Shown here: positions 16,919 through 24,924 of the stretch, in pieces
Layout: every line of letters begins with the position of its first letter
Position numbering within the stretch: the first letter of the stretch is position 1
Assembly (NCBI GenBank): GCA_035532475.1
Contig: DATKQY010000056.1
Location: forward strand, 62,001-126,000
DNA from: DATKQY01 sp035532475
GTDB lineage: Bacteria > Actinomycetota > Acidimicrobiia > Acidimicrobiales > Bog-793
Direction: 5' to 3'
Length of the DNA: 64,000 nt
The notes under the pieces: generated by a model
Seen by the model: the letters and a program-made list of their open reading frames with translations, nothing else
The model's database searches: none
What the model was told of the DNA's origin: nothing
Position numbers and translations under genes: made by a program

Positions 16919-18429
16919 GCCGGCGTCCCCTCCGAGCGCTGGCCTTGGTGGCCGCGGACCGCGCGCCCGAGGCGCGCCAGCTCCTCTCGGACGACGTCGC
17001 GGTCGTCGAAGGACACGGTCCCCGTCGCGAACTCCTGGGTCCTTTCGTGGCCCTTGCCCGAGACCACGACGACGTCGCCTCGACCCGCCGAGCGCAGGGC
17101 CAGGGCGATGGCCGCACGCCGGTTCGTCTCGACGACGCACTCGGCCGGTCCCGAGACACCCGCACGGATCTCCTCGACGATCGCGGCCGGGTCCTCGCTG
17201 CGCGGGTTGTCGGAGGTGAGGACGACAAGGTCGGCATCGCGGCTCGCGATATAGCCCATCTTGGGCCGTTTCCCTCGGTCGCGGTCGCCGCCGCAACCGA
17301 ACACGACGACGACGCGGCCCCGGGCGACGCCTCCGGGCAGCGCCGTGGCCTGGCGCGCCGCGCCGAGCACCTCCTCGAGCCCGGAGGGCGTGTGCGCGTA
17401 GTCGACGATGACGATCAGCCCGTCGAGGCTCTCGATCGTCTCGAAGCGGCCCGGAACCCGCTCGGCGGCCTCGAGGCCCGCGACGATCGCCGCCGTGCCG
17501 ACCCCGAGCGCCCGGGCCGCAGCCGCTGCGCCGAGCGCGTTGCGGACGTTGAACGAGCCCCCGATACCGAGACGCACGGGCCGACCCTCGATCGTGAAGG
17601 TGCTCCGGGTGAGCCCGACGCGAAGATCGCGGGCGTCGTCGAGCGAGTAGGCGACGGTCTCGACCTCGGGGCGGCTGATCAGGCGCCGCCCGAACTCGTC
17701 GTCGGCGCAGACGACGGCGAGGCGGGCCCTCTCGGGCGTGAAGAGCGAGGCCTTCGCGGCGAAGTAGGCCTCCATCGTCTTGTGGAAGTCGAGGTGGTCC
17801 TGCGTCAGGTTGGTGAACACGGCGACGTCGAAGCGGATCCCGTCCACCCGGTGCTGCACGAGGGCGTGCGAGGTGACCTCGACGGCGCTCGCCGCGCAGC
17901 CGGCGTCGCGCTGCTGGGCGAGCAGCCGCTGGAGGTCGGGCGCCTCCGGCGTCGTCCGGGCGCCGCCGAGGGTGCCGACGATCCCGGTGCGCCAACCGTG
18001 ACGCTCGAGGATCGAGCGGAGCAGGTAGGTCGTCGTCGTCTTGCCGTTCGTGCCAGTCACCCCGACCATGCGCATCGACGCCGCAGGGTTGGCGAAGAAG
18101 GCGCCGGCGGCCTTCGCCATCGCGGCGCGCGACTCTCCCGGCCCGACGACGAGCTGCACCGCGCGCGCGAAATCGGGACCGAGCGAGTGCTCGCAGACGA
18201 ACGCCACCGCACCCGCGGCACGCGCCGCCGCGGCGAAGTCGTGGCCGTCGCGGTGCTCCCCGGGGACGCAGCAGAAGAGCGCGCCGGGAACGACACGGCG
18301 GTGGTCGAAGACGACGGCGGCGCACTCGATCCCCGTCGGGTCGCCGAGCACCGCGAGCGGCGCGACGCGCTCGACGATCCGCTCGAGCCGGACGCGGTGG
18401 GCGCCGTCGCTCACGGGCACGGGCCTCAA
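16915..18429 (-). CDS. murE: UDP-MurNAc-L-alanyl-D-glutamate--diaminopimelate ligase MurE
   Basis: Mur ligase of 504 aa adding the third residue. The ATP loop is VTGTNGKTTTTYLL. AVEVTSHALVQHRVDG, FTNLTQDHLDFHKTMEAYF, VDYAHTPSGLEEVL and VFGCGGDRDRGKRP are standard. SDNPRSEDP contains the DNPR motif that marks meso-diaminopimelate specificity (lysine-type enzymes differ), matching the dap genes at 36-41 kb. The start is read as TTG at 18429, overlapping the ftsI stop as TTGA; GTG codons at residues 4 and 6 are alternatives. Confidence 0.96.
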   Translation of the reverse strand: MRPVPVSDGAHRVRLERIVERVAPLAVLGDPTGIECAAVVFDHRRVVPGALFCCVPGEHRDGHDFAAAARAAGAVAFVCEHSLGPDFARAVQLVVGPGESRAAMAKAAGAFFANPAASMRMVGVTGTNGKTTTTYLLRSILERHGWRTGIVGTLGGARTTPEAPDLQRLLAQQRDAGCAASAVEVTSHALVQHRVDGIRFDVAVFTNLTQDHLDFHKTMEAYFAAKASLFTPERARLAVVCADDEFGRRLISRPEVETVAYSLDDARDLRVGLTRSTFTIEGRPVRLGIGGSFNVRNALGAAAAARALGVGTAAIVAGLEAAERVPGRFETIESLDGLIVIVDYAHTPSGLEEVLGAARQATALPGGVARGRVVVVFGCGGDRDRGKRPKMGYIASRDADLVVLTSDNPRSEDPAAIVEEIRAGVSGPAECVVETNRRAAIALALRSAGRGDVVVVSGKGHERTQEFATGTVSFDDRDVVREELARLGRAVRGHQGQRSEGTPA

Positions 18430-20444
18430 CCCGAGCCGGCGCTCGTCGTGCCGCGACCCGGCGAGCCGGCCGCGTGGCGGGGCGCCGTCGTGGTTGTGGC
18501 AGCCGTCGTGGTTGTGGCAGTCGTCGTGGTAGTGGCAGTCGTCGTGGTAGTAGCGGGCGGCACCACGGTGGTGGCCGCGCCGGCCAGGTTCGTCGCGGGT
18601 GGGGCGATGTCGAAGCGGCGGAGCGCGTACTGCATGATCTTGGAGAAGACCGGCGCAGCCACCGTCCCACCGTAGATGGAGTTCGGATGGTTGAGCACGA
18701 CGATGGCCGAGAGCGCAGGCGCCTCCGAAGGCACGAACCCGACGAACGTCGCGTTGAAGTCGCCCGGAATGTAGCCGATCCCGTTGGACAGCGGGACCTG
18801 CGCCGTGCCCGTCTTGCCGGAGACGTCGTAGCCCGGGATCTCAGCCAGCGGGGCCGTGCCGTCCTGCTTCGTGACGCCGTTCAGCATCGGGACGAGCTCC
18901 GCCGCCGTCGAGGCGTCGAGCGCCCGGTGCTCGCCGGTCGCGCCGAGCAGGTGCTCCACGCCGCCGCTCGACACGGTGCCGGCGACGACGTGGGGGGTGA
19001 CGAACACGCCATGGTTGGCGACCGCGGTGTAGGCGTCGAGGATCTGCTGGGGCGTGACGGCGACGCCGGTTCCGATCGGTACCGAGCCCCTCGCCGACCC
19101 GTACCAGCTGGCGGGCGAGCCGAGGATGCCGTCGGACTCGCCGGGCCAGCCGAGCCCCGTCGGCAGGCCGAAGCCGAGGGTGTGCAACGCCTTGTAGAGC
19201 GTCGGCATGCCGAGCCGCTGGGCGATCTCGATGGTGCCGACGTTCGAGGACTGCGCGAGCACGCTCGACGCGCTGAGCTGTTCGGTCGGGTGGACCTCGG
19301 CGTCGACGAAGGTGTAGCCCCCGATGCTGATCGTGTACGGGACGGTGAGCGTGGTGCTCGGGGTGATCAGGCCCGTCTGCAGCGCGTAGGAGAAGGTGGC
19401 GAGCTTCATCACCGAGCCCGGCTCGTAGATGCCCGCCTCGGCCAGGTTGACCGGATCCTCGGTGATCTTGCCCTTCGGCCCGGTGACCAGGTCGACCATC
19501 GCCAGGATCCCCCCGGTGTGGACGTCCTCGACCACGGCGAGCCCGGTGCGCGCGTGGGTGGCGATCATCTCGGCCTCGACGTCCTTGGTCACCTCGACCT
19601 GGAGCGGCTCGTCGATCGTCAGCACGAGCCCGGTCCCCTGGTGAGGCGGCACCACGTCGGTGGCGCTGCCCTGCAGCTGCACCCCGCCCGGCGCGTCGGG
19701 GACGACCTCGCTCCCGGGCCTTCCCGAGAGCAGCCCGTCGTACTTCAGCTCGAGCGCGGCGACGCCGTGGCCGGCGTAGCCGAGCCCCCCGAGAAGCGGC
19801 TCGAACAGCGAAGCGTCGGGCGAGACCCGCACGGTGTCGGCCTGGAAGGTGATGCCGGCCAGCCCCAACGTCGCGGCCCGCGTCTCGACCGAGGAGGAGA
19901 CCTCGCGCGCCAGCACGACGTAGCCGTTGTGCTCGGAGAGCTGGCGGGCGAGCTTCGCCGCCGGCTGGTGGAGCACGGGAGCGAGTGCGGCGGCCTCGGC
20001 GTTCGGGTCCGTGATCTGGAAGTCGTCCGCCACGACGTCCGCGCGCGGGACGGAGATGGCGAGCAGGTCACCGGAGCGGTCGTAGATCGCGCCCCGCTCG
20101 GCCGGCAGGACGACCTTCTGCTGCGTCTCGCCCGTCGCGTAGGCGGCGTAGCGGGAGCCGTCGAGCACCTGGACGTAGGCGAGCCGGGCGACGAGGGCGG
20201 CCAGGGCGACCGCGATCCCCGTGGCGAGGAGCCTGAGGCGCCGGCGGTGGTGCCGAGCGGCGTGGGCGCGGCGGGCGCCGGCGGCCTGGCGCCCGGCCGA
20301 CCCGGTGGCGCTCGGGCGGCGGCCCGGCGGCGCCGGCGGGAGACGGGCGCGCCGAGGCCCTCCGGGCACCTCGGGCGGGACCGTGCCGGCGCGGCGCGAC
20401 GGGTCAGCCGACCGGCCTCGCGGCCGGTCGCCGGGCGCGCTCAC
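18426..20444 (-). CDS. ftsI: FtsI/PBP3-like septal transpeptidase
   Basis: Class B penicillin-binding protein of 672 aa. A long basic Pro/Arg-rich cytoplasmic tail (about 80 residues) precedes one transmembrane helix (LLATGIAVALAALVARLAYV). Then comes the PBP dimerisation domain with ERGAIYDRSGDLLA, and the transpeptidase with the active-site SxxK in EPGSVMKLATF, the second motif SSN in AQSSNVGT, and KTG in VSGKTGTAQ. The C-terminal 60 residues are Thr/Ala repeats that would lie outside the cell. No PASTA domain is seen. Start is the GTG at 20444 overlapping the ftsL stop. It works with FtsW. Confidence 0.95.
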   Translation of the reverse strand: MSAPGDRPRGRSADPSRRAGTVPPEVPGGPRRARLPPAPPGRRPSATGSAGRQAAGARRAHAARHHRRRLRLLATGIAVALAALVARLAYVQVLDGSRYAAYATGETQQKVVLPAERGAIYDRSGDLLAISVPRADVVADDFQITDPNAEAAALAPVLHQPAAKLARQLSEHNGYVVLAREVSSSVETRAATLGLAGITFQADTVRVSPDASLFEPLLGGLGYAGHGVAALELKYDGLLSGRPGSEVVPDAPGGVQLQGSATDVVPPHQGTGLVLTIDEPLQVEVTKDVEAEMIATHARTGLAVVEDVHTGGILAMVDLVTGPKGKITEDPVNLAEAGIYEPGSVMKLATFSYALQTGLITPSTTLTVPYTISIGGYTFVDAEVHPTEQLSASSVLAQSSNVGTIEIAQRLGMPTLYKALHTLGFGLPTGLGWPGESDGILGSPASWYGSARGSVPIGTGVAVTPQQILDAYTAVANHGVFVTPHVVAGTVSSGGVEHLLGATGEHRALDASTAAELVPMLNGVTKQDGTAPLAEIPGYDVSGKTGTAQVPLSNGIGYIPGDFNATFVGFVPSEAPALSAIVVLNHPNSIYGGTVAAPVFSKIMQYALRRFDIAPPATNLAGAATTVVPPATTTTTATTTTTATTTTAATTTTAPRHAAGSPGRGTTSAGSG
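18484..18555. repeat. 18-bp tandem repeat in the ftsI 3' end
   Basis: Four 18-bp units (18484, 18502, 18520, 18538), the first two identical and the others diverged by a few bases. They encode a (Ala-Thr-rich) hexapeptide tail. The repeats are in frame, so slippage would change tail length without breaking the gene. Confidence 0.85.
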
Positions 20445-20929
20445 CGATTGGACCCGCCTCGGGTGGTCTTCGCCGTGTGCCGCGCGCCGGCCGTTGCCGG
20501 GACCGACTCCGGCGGTCCCGGGTTGACCGGCACGAGGTACGTCACGCTCGCAGGCGCCACCATGTGCAGCTCGTGCTCCGCGATGGACAGGATCCGGGAG
20601 GGCGCGGCGAGCTGGGCCCGGGAGAGCTGGAGATCCTGGTCCTGCGCCACCGCAGCGGACAGGGCCTGGTGGAGATTGTCCACGCGGACCTGCTGGGAGG
20701 TGACGAGCGCCTGACCGGCGGCGACGACGCCGAGCGAGCCGAGGACCATCGCGGCGGCTGCGGCCACGAGCACCCGGGCGCGGCGCTGCCTGGCCCGGAT
20801 CCGGAGGCGGCGGGGGTCGACGACCCGCAGGGGTGAGCGGGCTCCCTCGGCCTGCCGTCGGGCTGGCTGGCGCGCCGGCTGCGCAGGTGCCGCCGCGGTC
20901 GCGCGCGCGCCACGCGCCTGCGGCGTCAC
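20441..20929 (-). CDS. ftsL: FtsL-like divisome protein
   Basis: Bitopic protein of 162 aa. A basic Ala/Pro/Arg cytoplasmic tail of about 50 residues is followed by one transmembrane helix (VLVAAAAAMVLGSLGVVAAGQALV) and a short leucine-zipper-like extracytoplasmic coil (VRVDNLHQALSAAVAQDQDLQLSRAQL). ILSIAEHELHMVAP then gives the FtsL-type turn. Sequence conservation in FtsL is weak; the call rests on topology and on the place between rsmH and ftsI. The GTG at 20929 overlaps the rsmH stop. Confidence 0.85.
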   Translation of the reverse strand: MTPQARGARATAAAPAQPARQPARRQAEGARSPLRVVDPRRLRIRARQRRARVLVAAAAAMVLGSLGVVAAGQALVTSQQVRVDNLHQALSAAVAQDQDLQLSRAQLAAPSRILSIAEHELHMVAPASVTYLVPVNPGPPESVPATAGARHTAKTTRGGSNR

Positions 20930-21909
20930 GAGCCGGCCCCGGTCCCGCGCTGGCCGTCGGCCGGGCGCGGCACGTCAGGCAGGCGCTCCACGGCGCGAAG
21001 GCGTGCGCTCTCGGCCCTCGGGTTCGCCGCCACCTCTGCCGGTGAGGCCTTGCGCGCCCCTCGGGTGAGGAGCCGGACGCTCGACACGGCACCGCACGCG
21101 CACGGCAGGCCCGGCGGGCACGTGCAGCCTCCGGTCGCCGCGTGCACGAAGCGCGACTTCACGAGGCGATCCTCGCCGGAGTGGTAGGCGAGCACGACGC
21201 ATCGGCCACCGGGAGCGAGGAGGTCGATCGCCTCGTCGAGTGCGTCGCCGAGCAGCTCGAGCTCCTCGTTCACGGCGATCCGCAGCGCCTGGAACACCCG
21301 GCGTGCCGGGTGCCCGCGCCGCCGCGCCGCGACGGGGACCGCGGCCGAGACGGCCTCGGCGAGCTCGGTCGTCGACTCGAGCGGGCGCCGCTCGACGATG
21401 AAGCGCGCGATGCGCCGCGCGAAGCGGTCCTCGCCGTTCGCGGCGAACAGCGCGGCGAGCTCCGCCTCACTCGCCGAGTTCACGAGCCGACCGGCGGTCA
21501 TCGGCTGCCCAGGGTCCATCCGCATGTCGAGGGGCCCGGGCTCACGGTAGGAGAAGCCACGCGCCGCTACGTCGAGCTGGTGGGAGCTGACGCCGAGGTC
21601 GAAGAAGACGGCGGCCACGGCGGTGGCGGGGCCGTGGTCCGCTTCGACCACCTCCCTCAGCTGGTCGAAGCGGGCCTGGTGGACCCGGGTGCGCCCGCCG
21701 AATGGGGCGAGCCGACGTCGGGCCGCCTCGACCGCCTCGGGGTCGCGGTCGATGCCGACCAGCCGGAGTCGGTGATGGGCCGCCAGCAGCGCGCTGGCGT
21801 GGCCGGCCCCGCCGACGGTCGCGTCCACGAGCACGCCGTCGTCGCAGCCCTCGAGCAGCGCGAGGACCTCGGCGAGCATCACGGGCTCGTGGCGGAACTC
21901 CTGGCTCAT
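20926..21909 (-). CDS. rsmH: 16S rRNA m4C1402 methyltransferase RsmH (MraW)
   Basis: SAM-dependent methyltransferase of 327 aa acting on C1402 of 16S rRNA. FRHEPVMLAEVL is the usual N-terminus. VDATVGGAGHASALL is the SAM loop, followed by VGIDRDPEAVEAA, FFDLGVSSHQLD, ARGFSYREPGPLDMRMDP, RRVFQALRIAVNEELE and VVLAYHSGEDRLVK. I place the start at the ATG at 21909 by homology. The frame is open upstream to an ATG at 22104 that overlaps the mraZ stop (ATGA), which would add 65 residues with no RsmH similarity. A 30-bp inverted repeat covers the 21909 start and its G-rich ribosome site. Confidence 0.95.
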   Translation of the reverse strand: MSQEFRHEPVMLAEVLALLEGCDDGVLVDATVGGAGHASALLAAHHRLRLVGIDRDPEAVEAARRRLAPFGGRTRVHQARFDQLREVVEADHGPATAVAAVFFDLGVSSHQLDVAARGFSYREPGPLDMRMDPGQPMTAGRLVNSASEAELAALFAANGEDRFARRIARFIVERRPLESTTELAEAVSAAVPVAARRRGHPARRVFQALRIAVNEELELLGDALDEAIDLLAPGGRCVVLAYHSGEDRLVKSRFVHAATGGCTCPPGLPCACGAVSSVRLLTRGARKASPAEVAANPRAESARLRAVERLPDVPRPADGQRGTGAGS

Positions 21910-22030
21910 CCGCAGCCCCCCGACCGCCAGGGGCGTGTGGCGCGCCCTGTGGAGGGGATGGAGATCGGCGGAGAGGGATGTCGTTTGACCATCCGGCTCA
22001 GCGATCGGGGGGTTGCGGATGAGCCAGGAG
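21898..22030. repeat. 30-bp inverted repeat over the rsmH start
   Basis: Arms at 21898-21927 and 22001-22030 match at 28 of 30 positions when one is reverse complemented, with a 73-bp loop. In the mRNA the 3' arm contains the G6 run, the AUG and the first four codons of rsmH; the 5' arm contains the complementary C6 run. One mismatch would be A-C and the other a G-U pair. There is no U-tract, so a terminator is unlikely. Confidence 0.85.
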
Positions 22031-22100
22031 CAGGCGCGATGCGCCGGCGGTCCGTCGCGGCTCGGGCGGCGGGCGCGTTCACAGCGGACACGGCCGGCGG

Positions 22101-22550
22101 TCATCCGGCCGGGGGTGCAACCGGGGCGCCCGACGAGGCCCCGGTGCCGTCGGCGGTCTGAAGCTCCTTGCCGGACCATGCGGCCGGTGCCCAGAGCTCG
22201 ACCCTGTTGATCATGCCGATGACGAGCACCTCCTGCTCGAGCTCGGCGTAGGAGCGGAGGTGGGGCGGGATCGCCATGCGTCCTTGACGGTCGATCTCCG
22301 CCTCGAAGACGGCCGCGGCCCACTCGCGGACCTGGTTGCGCGCCGGCGCGTCGCCCTCGGCGGCAGCGAGGCGGAGCTGGATCTCCTTGTCGAACTCCTC
22401 CTCGGTCCAAAGCGCCAGGCAGCCTTCGAGGTGCGGCGTGAGGTACCCCGGCCCGCTGAAGTGGGCGCGCAGCTTCGCAGGCAGGATGAGGCGCCCCTTG
22501 GCGTCGAGGGAGTGCTCGTACCTCCCGAAGAACCTCGCTACCAGCGCCAA
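22101..22550 (-). CDS. mraZ: MraZ transcriptional regulator of the dcw cluster
   Basis: DNA-binding protein of 149 aa with two AbrB-like swapped-hairpin repeats. The first is FFGRYEHSLDAKGRLILPAKLR (read from residue 7), the second FEAEIDRQGRMAIPPHLRSYA; each holds the D-x-x-G-R motif. It forms ring-shaped oligomers and binds short direct repeats before its own gene, usually repressing the dcw cluster. A C-terminal Gly/Ala/Pro tail is extra. Start is the ATG at 22550. GTGG repeats at 10-bp spacing in its promoter fit autoregulation. Confidence 0.95.
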   Translation of the reverse strand: MALVARFFGRYEHSLDAKGRLILPAKLRAHFSGPGYLTPHLEGCLALWTEEEFDKEIQLRLAAAEGDAPARNQVREWAAAVFEAEIDRQGRMAIPPHLRSYAELEQEVLVIGMINRVELWAPAAWSGKELQTADGTGASSGAPVAPPAG

Positions 22551-22614
22551 CGCCGGCGTCCTTCCTGCTGGTCATCCGTCCGGTCTGCGCGGCGGCGCAT
22601 CGCCCCCCGGTCCA

Positions 22615-22661
22615 CCACTTCGCGCCACTTTAAGGATTTAGCCCTCCACCGTCAACCACTT
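22615..22661 (-). promoter_or_regulatory. mraZ promoter with putative MraZ boxes
   Basis: Minus strand: TTGACG (-35, 22655-22650), 17-bp spacer, TAAAGT (-10, 22632-22627). GTGG words occur at 22659-22656 and 22649-22646 (10-bp period, around the -35) and at 22628-22625 and 22618-22615 (10-bp period, at and after the -10); three of them are AAGTGG. In E. coli MraZ binds TGGGN repeats with a 10-bp period, so this layout is a good candidate operator. Predicted transcript start is near 22620, about 70 nt before the ATG. Confidence 0.6.
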
Positions 22662-22840
22662 CGACGCATGATGGGCCAGCTCCCGGGCCTGCGGCTGGGC
22701 GCGTCGGGACCGTCGCACCCCTCCGGGGCTGGGCCGACGGCACGGCAGCCGGCGCGCGAAACGGCCCGATCGGGCAGCATTTGGCGCTCCACGGCGCCGG
22801 GCCGACGCACGGCGCGCCCGAGGCGCCGGCCGGGCGGTCC

Positions 22841-24220
22841 CTAGCTCGAGGCGGATCCGGTGCCGGGCTCGGGCCACAGCTCCTCGAGCTCGCGACCGCG
22901 GGTCTCGGGGAGCAGCCAGAACAGGAGCGCCGCCGGGACGGCCAACGCGAAGACCGCCACGGCGGCGACCGAGAAACGGTTCCCGACGTCTGCGATCGCG
23001 CCGAACGCCAAGAGGCCGGCGACCGCGCCGAGCACGCTCGCCACCACCTCCCAGCCCGCGACCGAGGCCCGCACCGAGGTCGGGAAGAGCTCGTTCGCCA
23101 ACGCGCCGGCCGCCGGCGCGAAGGCCGAGGCGGCGAGCACGCCGAGCTCGTAGCCGACGAACAGCGCCGGGCGTGACCCGCTGTAGGTGACCATGGCGAG
23201 CGCGGCCATCGCGGCCATCGCCGTCGCCCCCGTCGCCCGGCGTCCCAGGCGGTCCGCCAGCCACTGGCCGAGGACGAGGCCGGCGAGCCCCGTCGCCGCC
23301 GCCGCCACCACCATGAGCGCCACGCTGAGGCCCGACAGCCGGAGCACGTTCTGGCTGTACAGGTAGACGAAGCTGTTCGCCGGACCGGTCATCGTGCCGA
23401 CGGCGAAGCTGATCAGGGCCACCAGGAGGACCCGGCGACGGAACGCCGCGCCGAGCGCGCCGATCACGGGGGCGGGGTGGGGCGACGCGGACGCGACAGC
23501 CACGACGAAGCGGTCCGGCTCCGACACCTTGCGTGCGGCGAGGGGGAGGAGCGCCAGCGGCACCACCGCGAGGGCGAACACGCCACGGAAGCCGAGCGCA
23601 CCCGAGCCGAGGGAGTGGATGACCGCGGTGAGGCCCGAGCCGACGCCGTAACCGGCGGCGATCAGCGCGATGGCACGGGCCCGGTTGAGGGTGTCGGTCT
23701 GCTCGGCGGCGATCACCTGGGCGAGCGCGCTGGCGGTGCTGAGCAGCGGCCGGCCGAGGGCGAAGATCGCGACGAACCACCAGTAACCGGGGCTGGCGGC
23801 GGCGATGACCGTGAGACCAAGGCCGAGGGTGCAGGTCGTGAACAGCATGCGGCGGCGTCCGAGGCGATCGGCGATGCCGGTCAGGGGCAGGCTGGCGATG
23901 GAGGCGAGGCGGAGCACGGCGAGCCCGATCCCGAGCTCGGTGCCCGACAGGCCGGCCTGATCGGCGATGGTCGCGCCGTGGGTGACTCGCCCGAAGCTGC
24001 GCGCGACGTCGCCGAGCGCGGCGACGGCGCCGAACTGGCCGAAGCCCACCGCCACCGAGACGAACGCGAGCGCGAGGACCACGGGATCGAGCCACCCGTG
24101 CAGGTGGAGCCGGACGAGCGCGCTCGAGGCGCTGGACGGCGCGCCGTCGCCGGCCGGCCGGGCCCGTGCCCGCCCGACGAGAGCGCCCGGCACGAGCGCC
24201 CGGAGGGCCGGCAGCCTCAC
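22841..24220 (-). CDS. MFS transporter
   Basis: Major facilitator superfamily permease of 459 aa with about twelve hydrophobic segments. The loop between helices 2 and 3 has the family motif as GIADRLGRRRML, repeated in the second half as WLADRLGRRATGA. The C-terminal LLPETRGRELEELWPEP resembles the PETKG-type end of sugar/metabolite porters. The substrate cannot be told. Start taken as the GTG at 24220; the first 40 residues are polar and the first helix begins near residue 47. It is divergent from pncA with 18 bp between starts. Confidence 0.85.
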   Translation of the reverse strand: MRLPALRALVPGALVGRARARPAGDGAPSSASSALVRLHLHGWLDPVVLALAFVSVAVGFGQFGAVAALGDVARSFGRVTHGATIADQAGLSGTELGIGLAVLRLASIASLPLTGIADRLGRRRMLFTTCTLGLGLTVIAAASPGYWWFVAIFALGRPLLSTASALAQVIAAEQTDTLNRARAIALIAAGYGVGSGLTAVIHSLGSGALGFRGVFALAVVPLALLPLAARKVSEPDRFVVAVASASPHPAPVIGALGAAFRRRVLLVALISFAVGTMTGPANSFVYLYSQNVLRLSGLSVALMVVAAAATGLAGLVLGQWLADRLGRRATGATAMAAMAALAMVTYSGSRPALFVGYELGVLAASAFAPAAGALANELFPTSVRASVAGWEVVASVLGAVAGLLAFGAIADVGNRFSVAAVAVFALAVPAALLFWLLPETRGRELEELWPEPGTGSASS

Positions 24221-24225
24221 GGCTC

Positions 24226-24231
24226 TACGCT
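24226..24231 (+). promoter_or_regulatory. -10 box of a probable leaderless pncA promoter
   Basis: TACGCT ends 7 bp before the pncA ATG at 24239, and no Shine-Dalgarno sequence is present. It lies within the 18-bp gap between the divergent MFS gene and pncA. No -35 match. Confidence 0.45.
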
Positions 24232-24238
24232 TTCACGT

Positions 24239-24868
24239 ATGCGCGACCGGCGCGGCGAGGAGCGGGACGGCGCGGACCGGGGCCACGTCCGCTACGACTC
24301 GCACAGCGCGCTCGTCGTCGTCGACGTCCAAAACGACTTCGACGACCCGGCCGGGAGCCTCTACGTGAGGGGTGGCGAGGAGCTCGTGCCGCTCGTGAAC
24401 GAGGAGGTGCGTGCCGCGAGGGCCGCCGGGGCCGTCGTCGCGTGGACGGAGGACTGGCATCCCGCCGAGACGGCCCGCTTCACCTCGGGCGACGGCCCCT
24501 GGCCGGCGCACTGCGTCGCCGGCAGCTGGGGCGCCGAGCTCATGCCCGGCCTCGACAACGGCGGCCTCGTCCTCCGCAAGGGAACCGGGGGGGAGGACGG
24601 GTACTCGGCCTTCAGCGTGCGTGACCCGACGACCGGCGAGGAGTCGCCGACGGGGCTCGCCGCCGCGCTCGTGAGTCGAGGGGTCCGGCGTGTGGTCGTG
24701 GTCGGCATCGCGGCCGACTACTGCGTACGGGAGAACGCGATCGACGCGGTCCGGCTCGGCTTCGCCGCGACGGTGCTCGCCGCCTGCACCCGCGCCGTCG
24801 ACCTCGAGGCCGACGACGCTGAGCGCGCCATCCTCGCGATGCGAGCCGCCGGCGTCAAGGTGGTCTGA
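24239..24868 (+). CDS. pncA: nicotinamidase (PncA-like, isochorismatase fold)
   Basis: Cytoplasmic amidohydrolase of 209 aa converting nicotinamide to nicotinate for NAD salvage. The catalytic triad is visible: Asp29 in VVVDVQNDF, Lys114 in LRKGT and Cys162 in AADYCVREN. The metal ligands would be Asp72 and His74 (EDWHP) and His91 (WPAHCV). GEESPTGLAAALVSRGVRRV is as in other nicotinamidases. From family knowledge, enzymes of this type activate pyrazinamide. The start ATG at 24239 is supported by the TANNNT box at leaderless distance. It is 56 bp upstream of mgsA on the same strand. Confidence 0.9.
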   Translation: MRDRRGEERDGADRGHVRYDSHSALVVVDVQNDFDDPAGSLYVRGGEELVPLVNEEVRAARAAGAVVAWTEDWHPAETARFTSGDGPWPAHCVAGSWGAELMPGLDNGGLVLRKGTGGEDGYSAFSVRDPTTGEESPTGLAAALVSRGVRRVVVVGIAADYCVRENAIDAVRLGFAATVLAACTRAVDLEADDAERAILAMRAAGVKVV

Positions 24869-24924
24869 GCCGCGAACGCCCGGGCCCGGCCCCCCTGCCG
24901 GGGCGGCGCGGGAGGCGCTAGGAA

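Noticed and set aside
18484..18555. Tandem repeats as a CRISPR or operator array
   Set aside because: The units are contiguous, 18 bp long, have no spacers and lie inside the ftsI coding frame.
16919..18670. Possible murF in the upstream part of the open frame that contains mraY
   Set aside because: That part is the shadow of murE in another frame; no Mur ligase motif is present before the mraY start.
21898..22030. Inverted repeat before rsmH as a transcription terminator
   Set aside because: The loop is 73 bp, there is no U-tract, and terminating here would cut the whole dcw cluster from its mraZ promoter.
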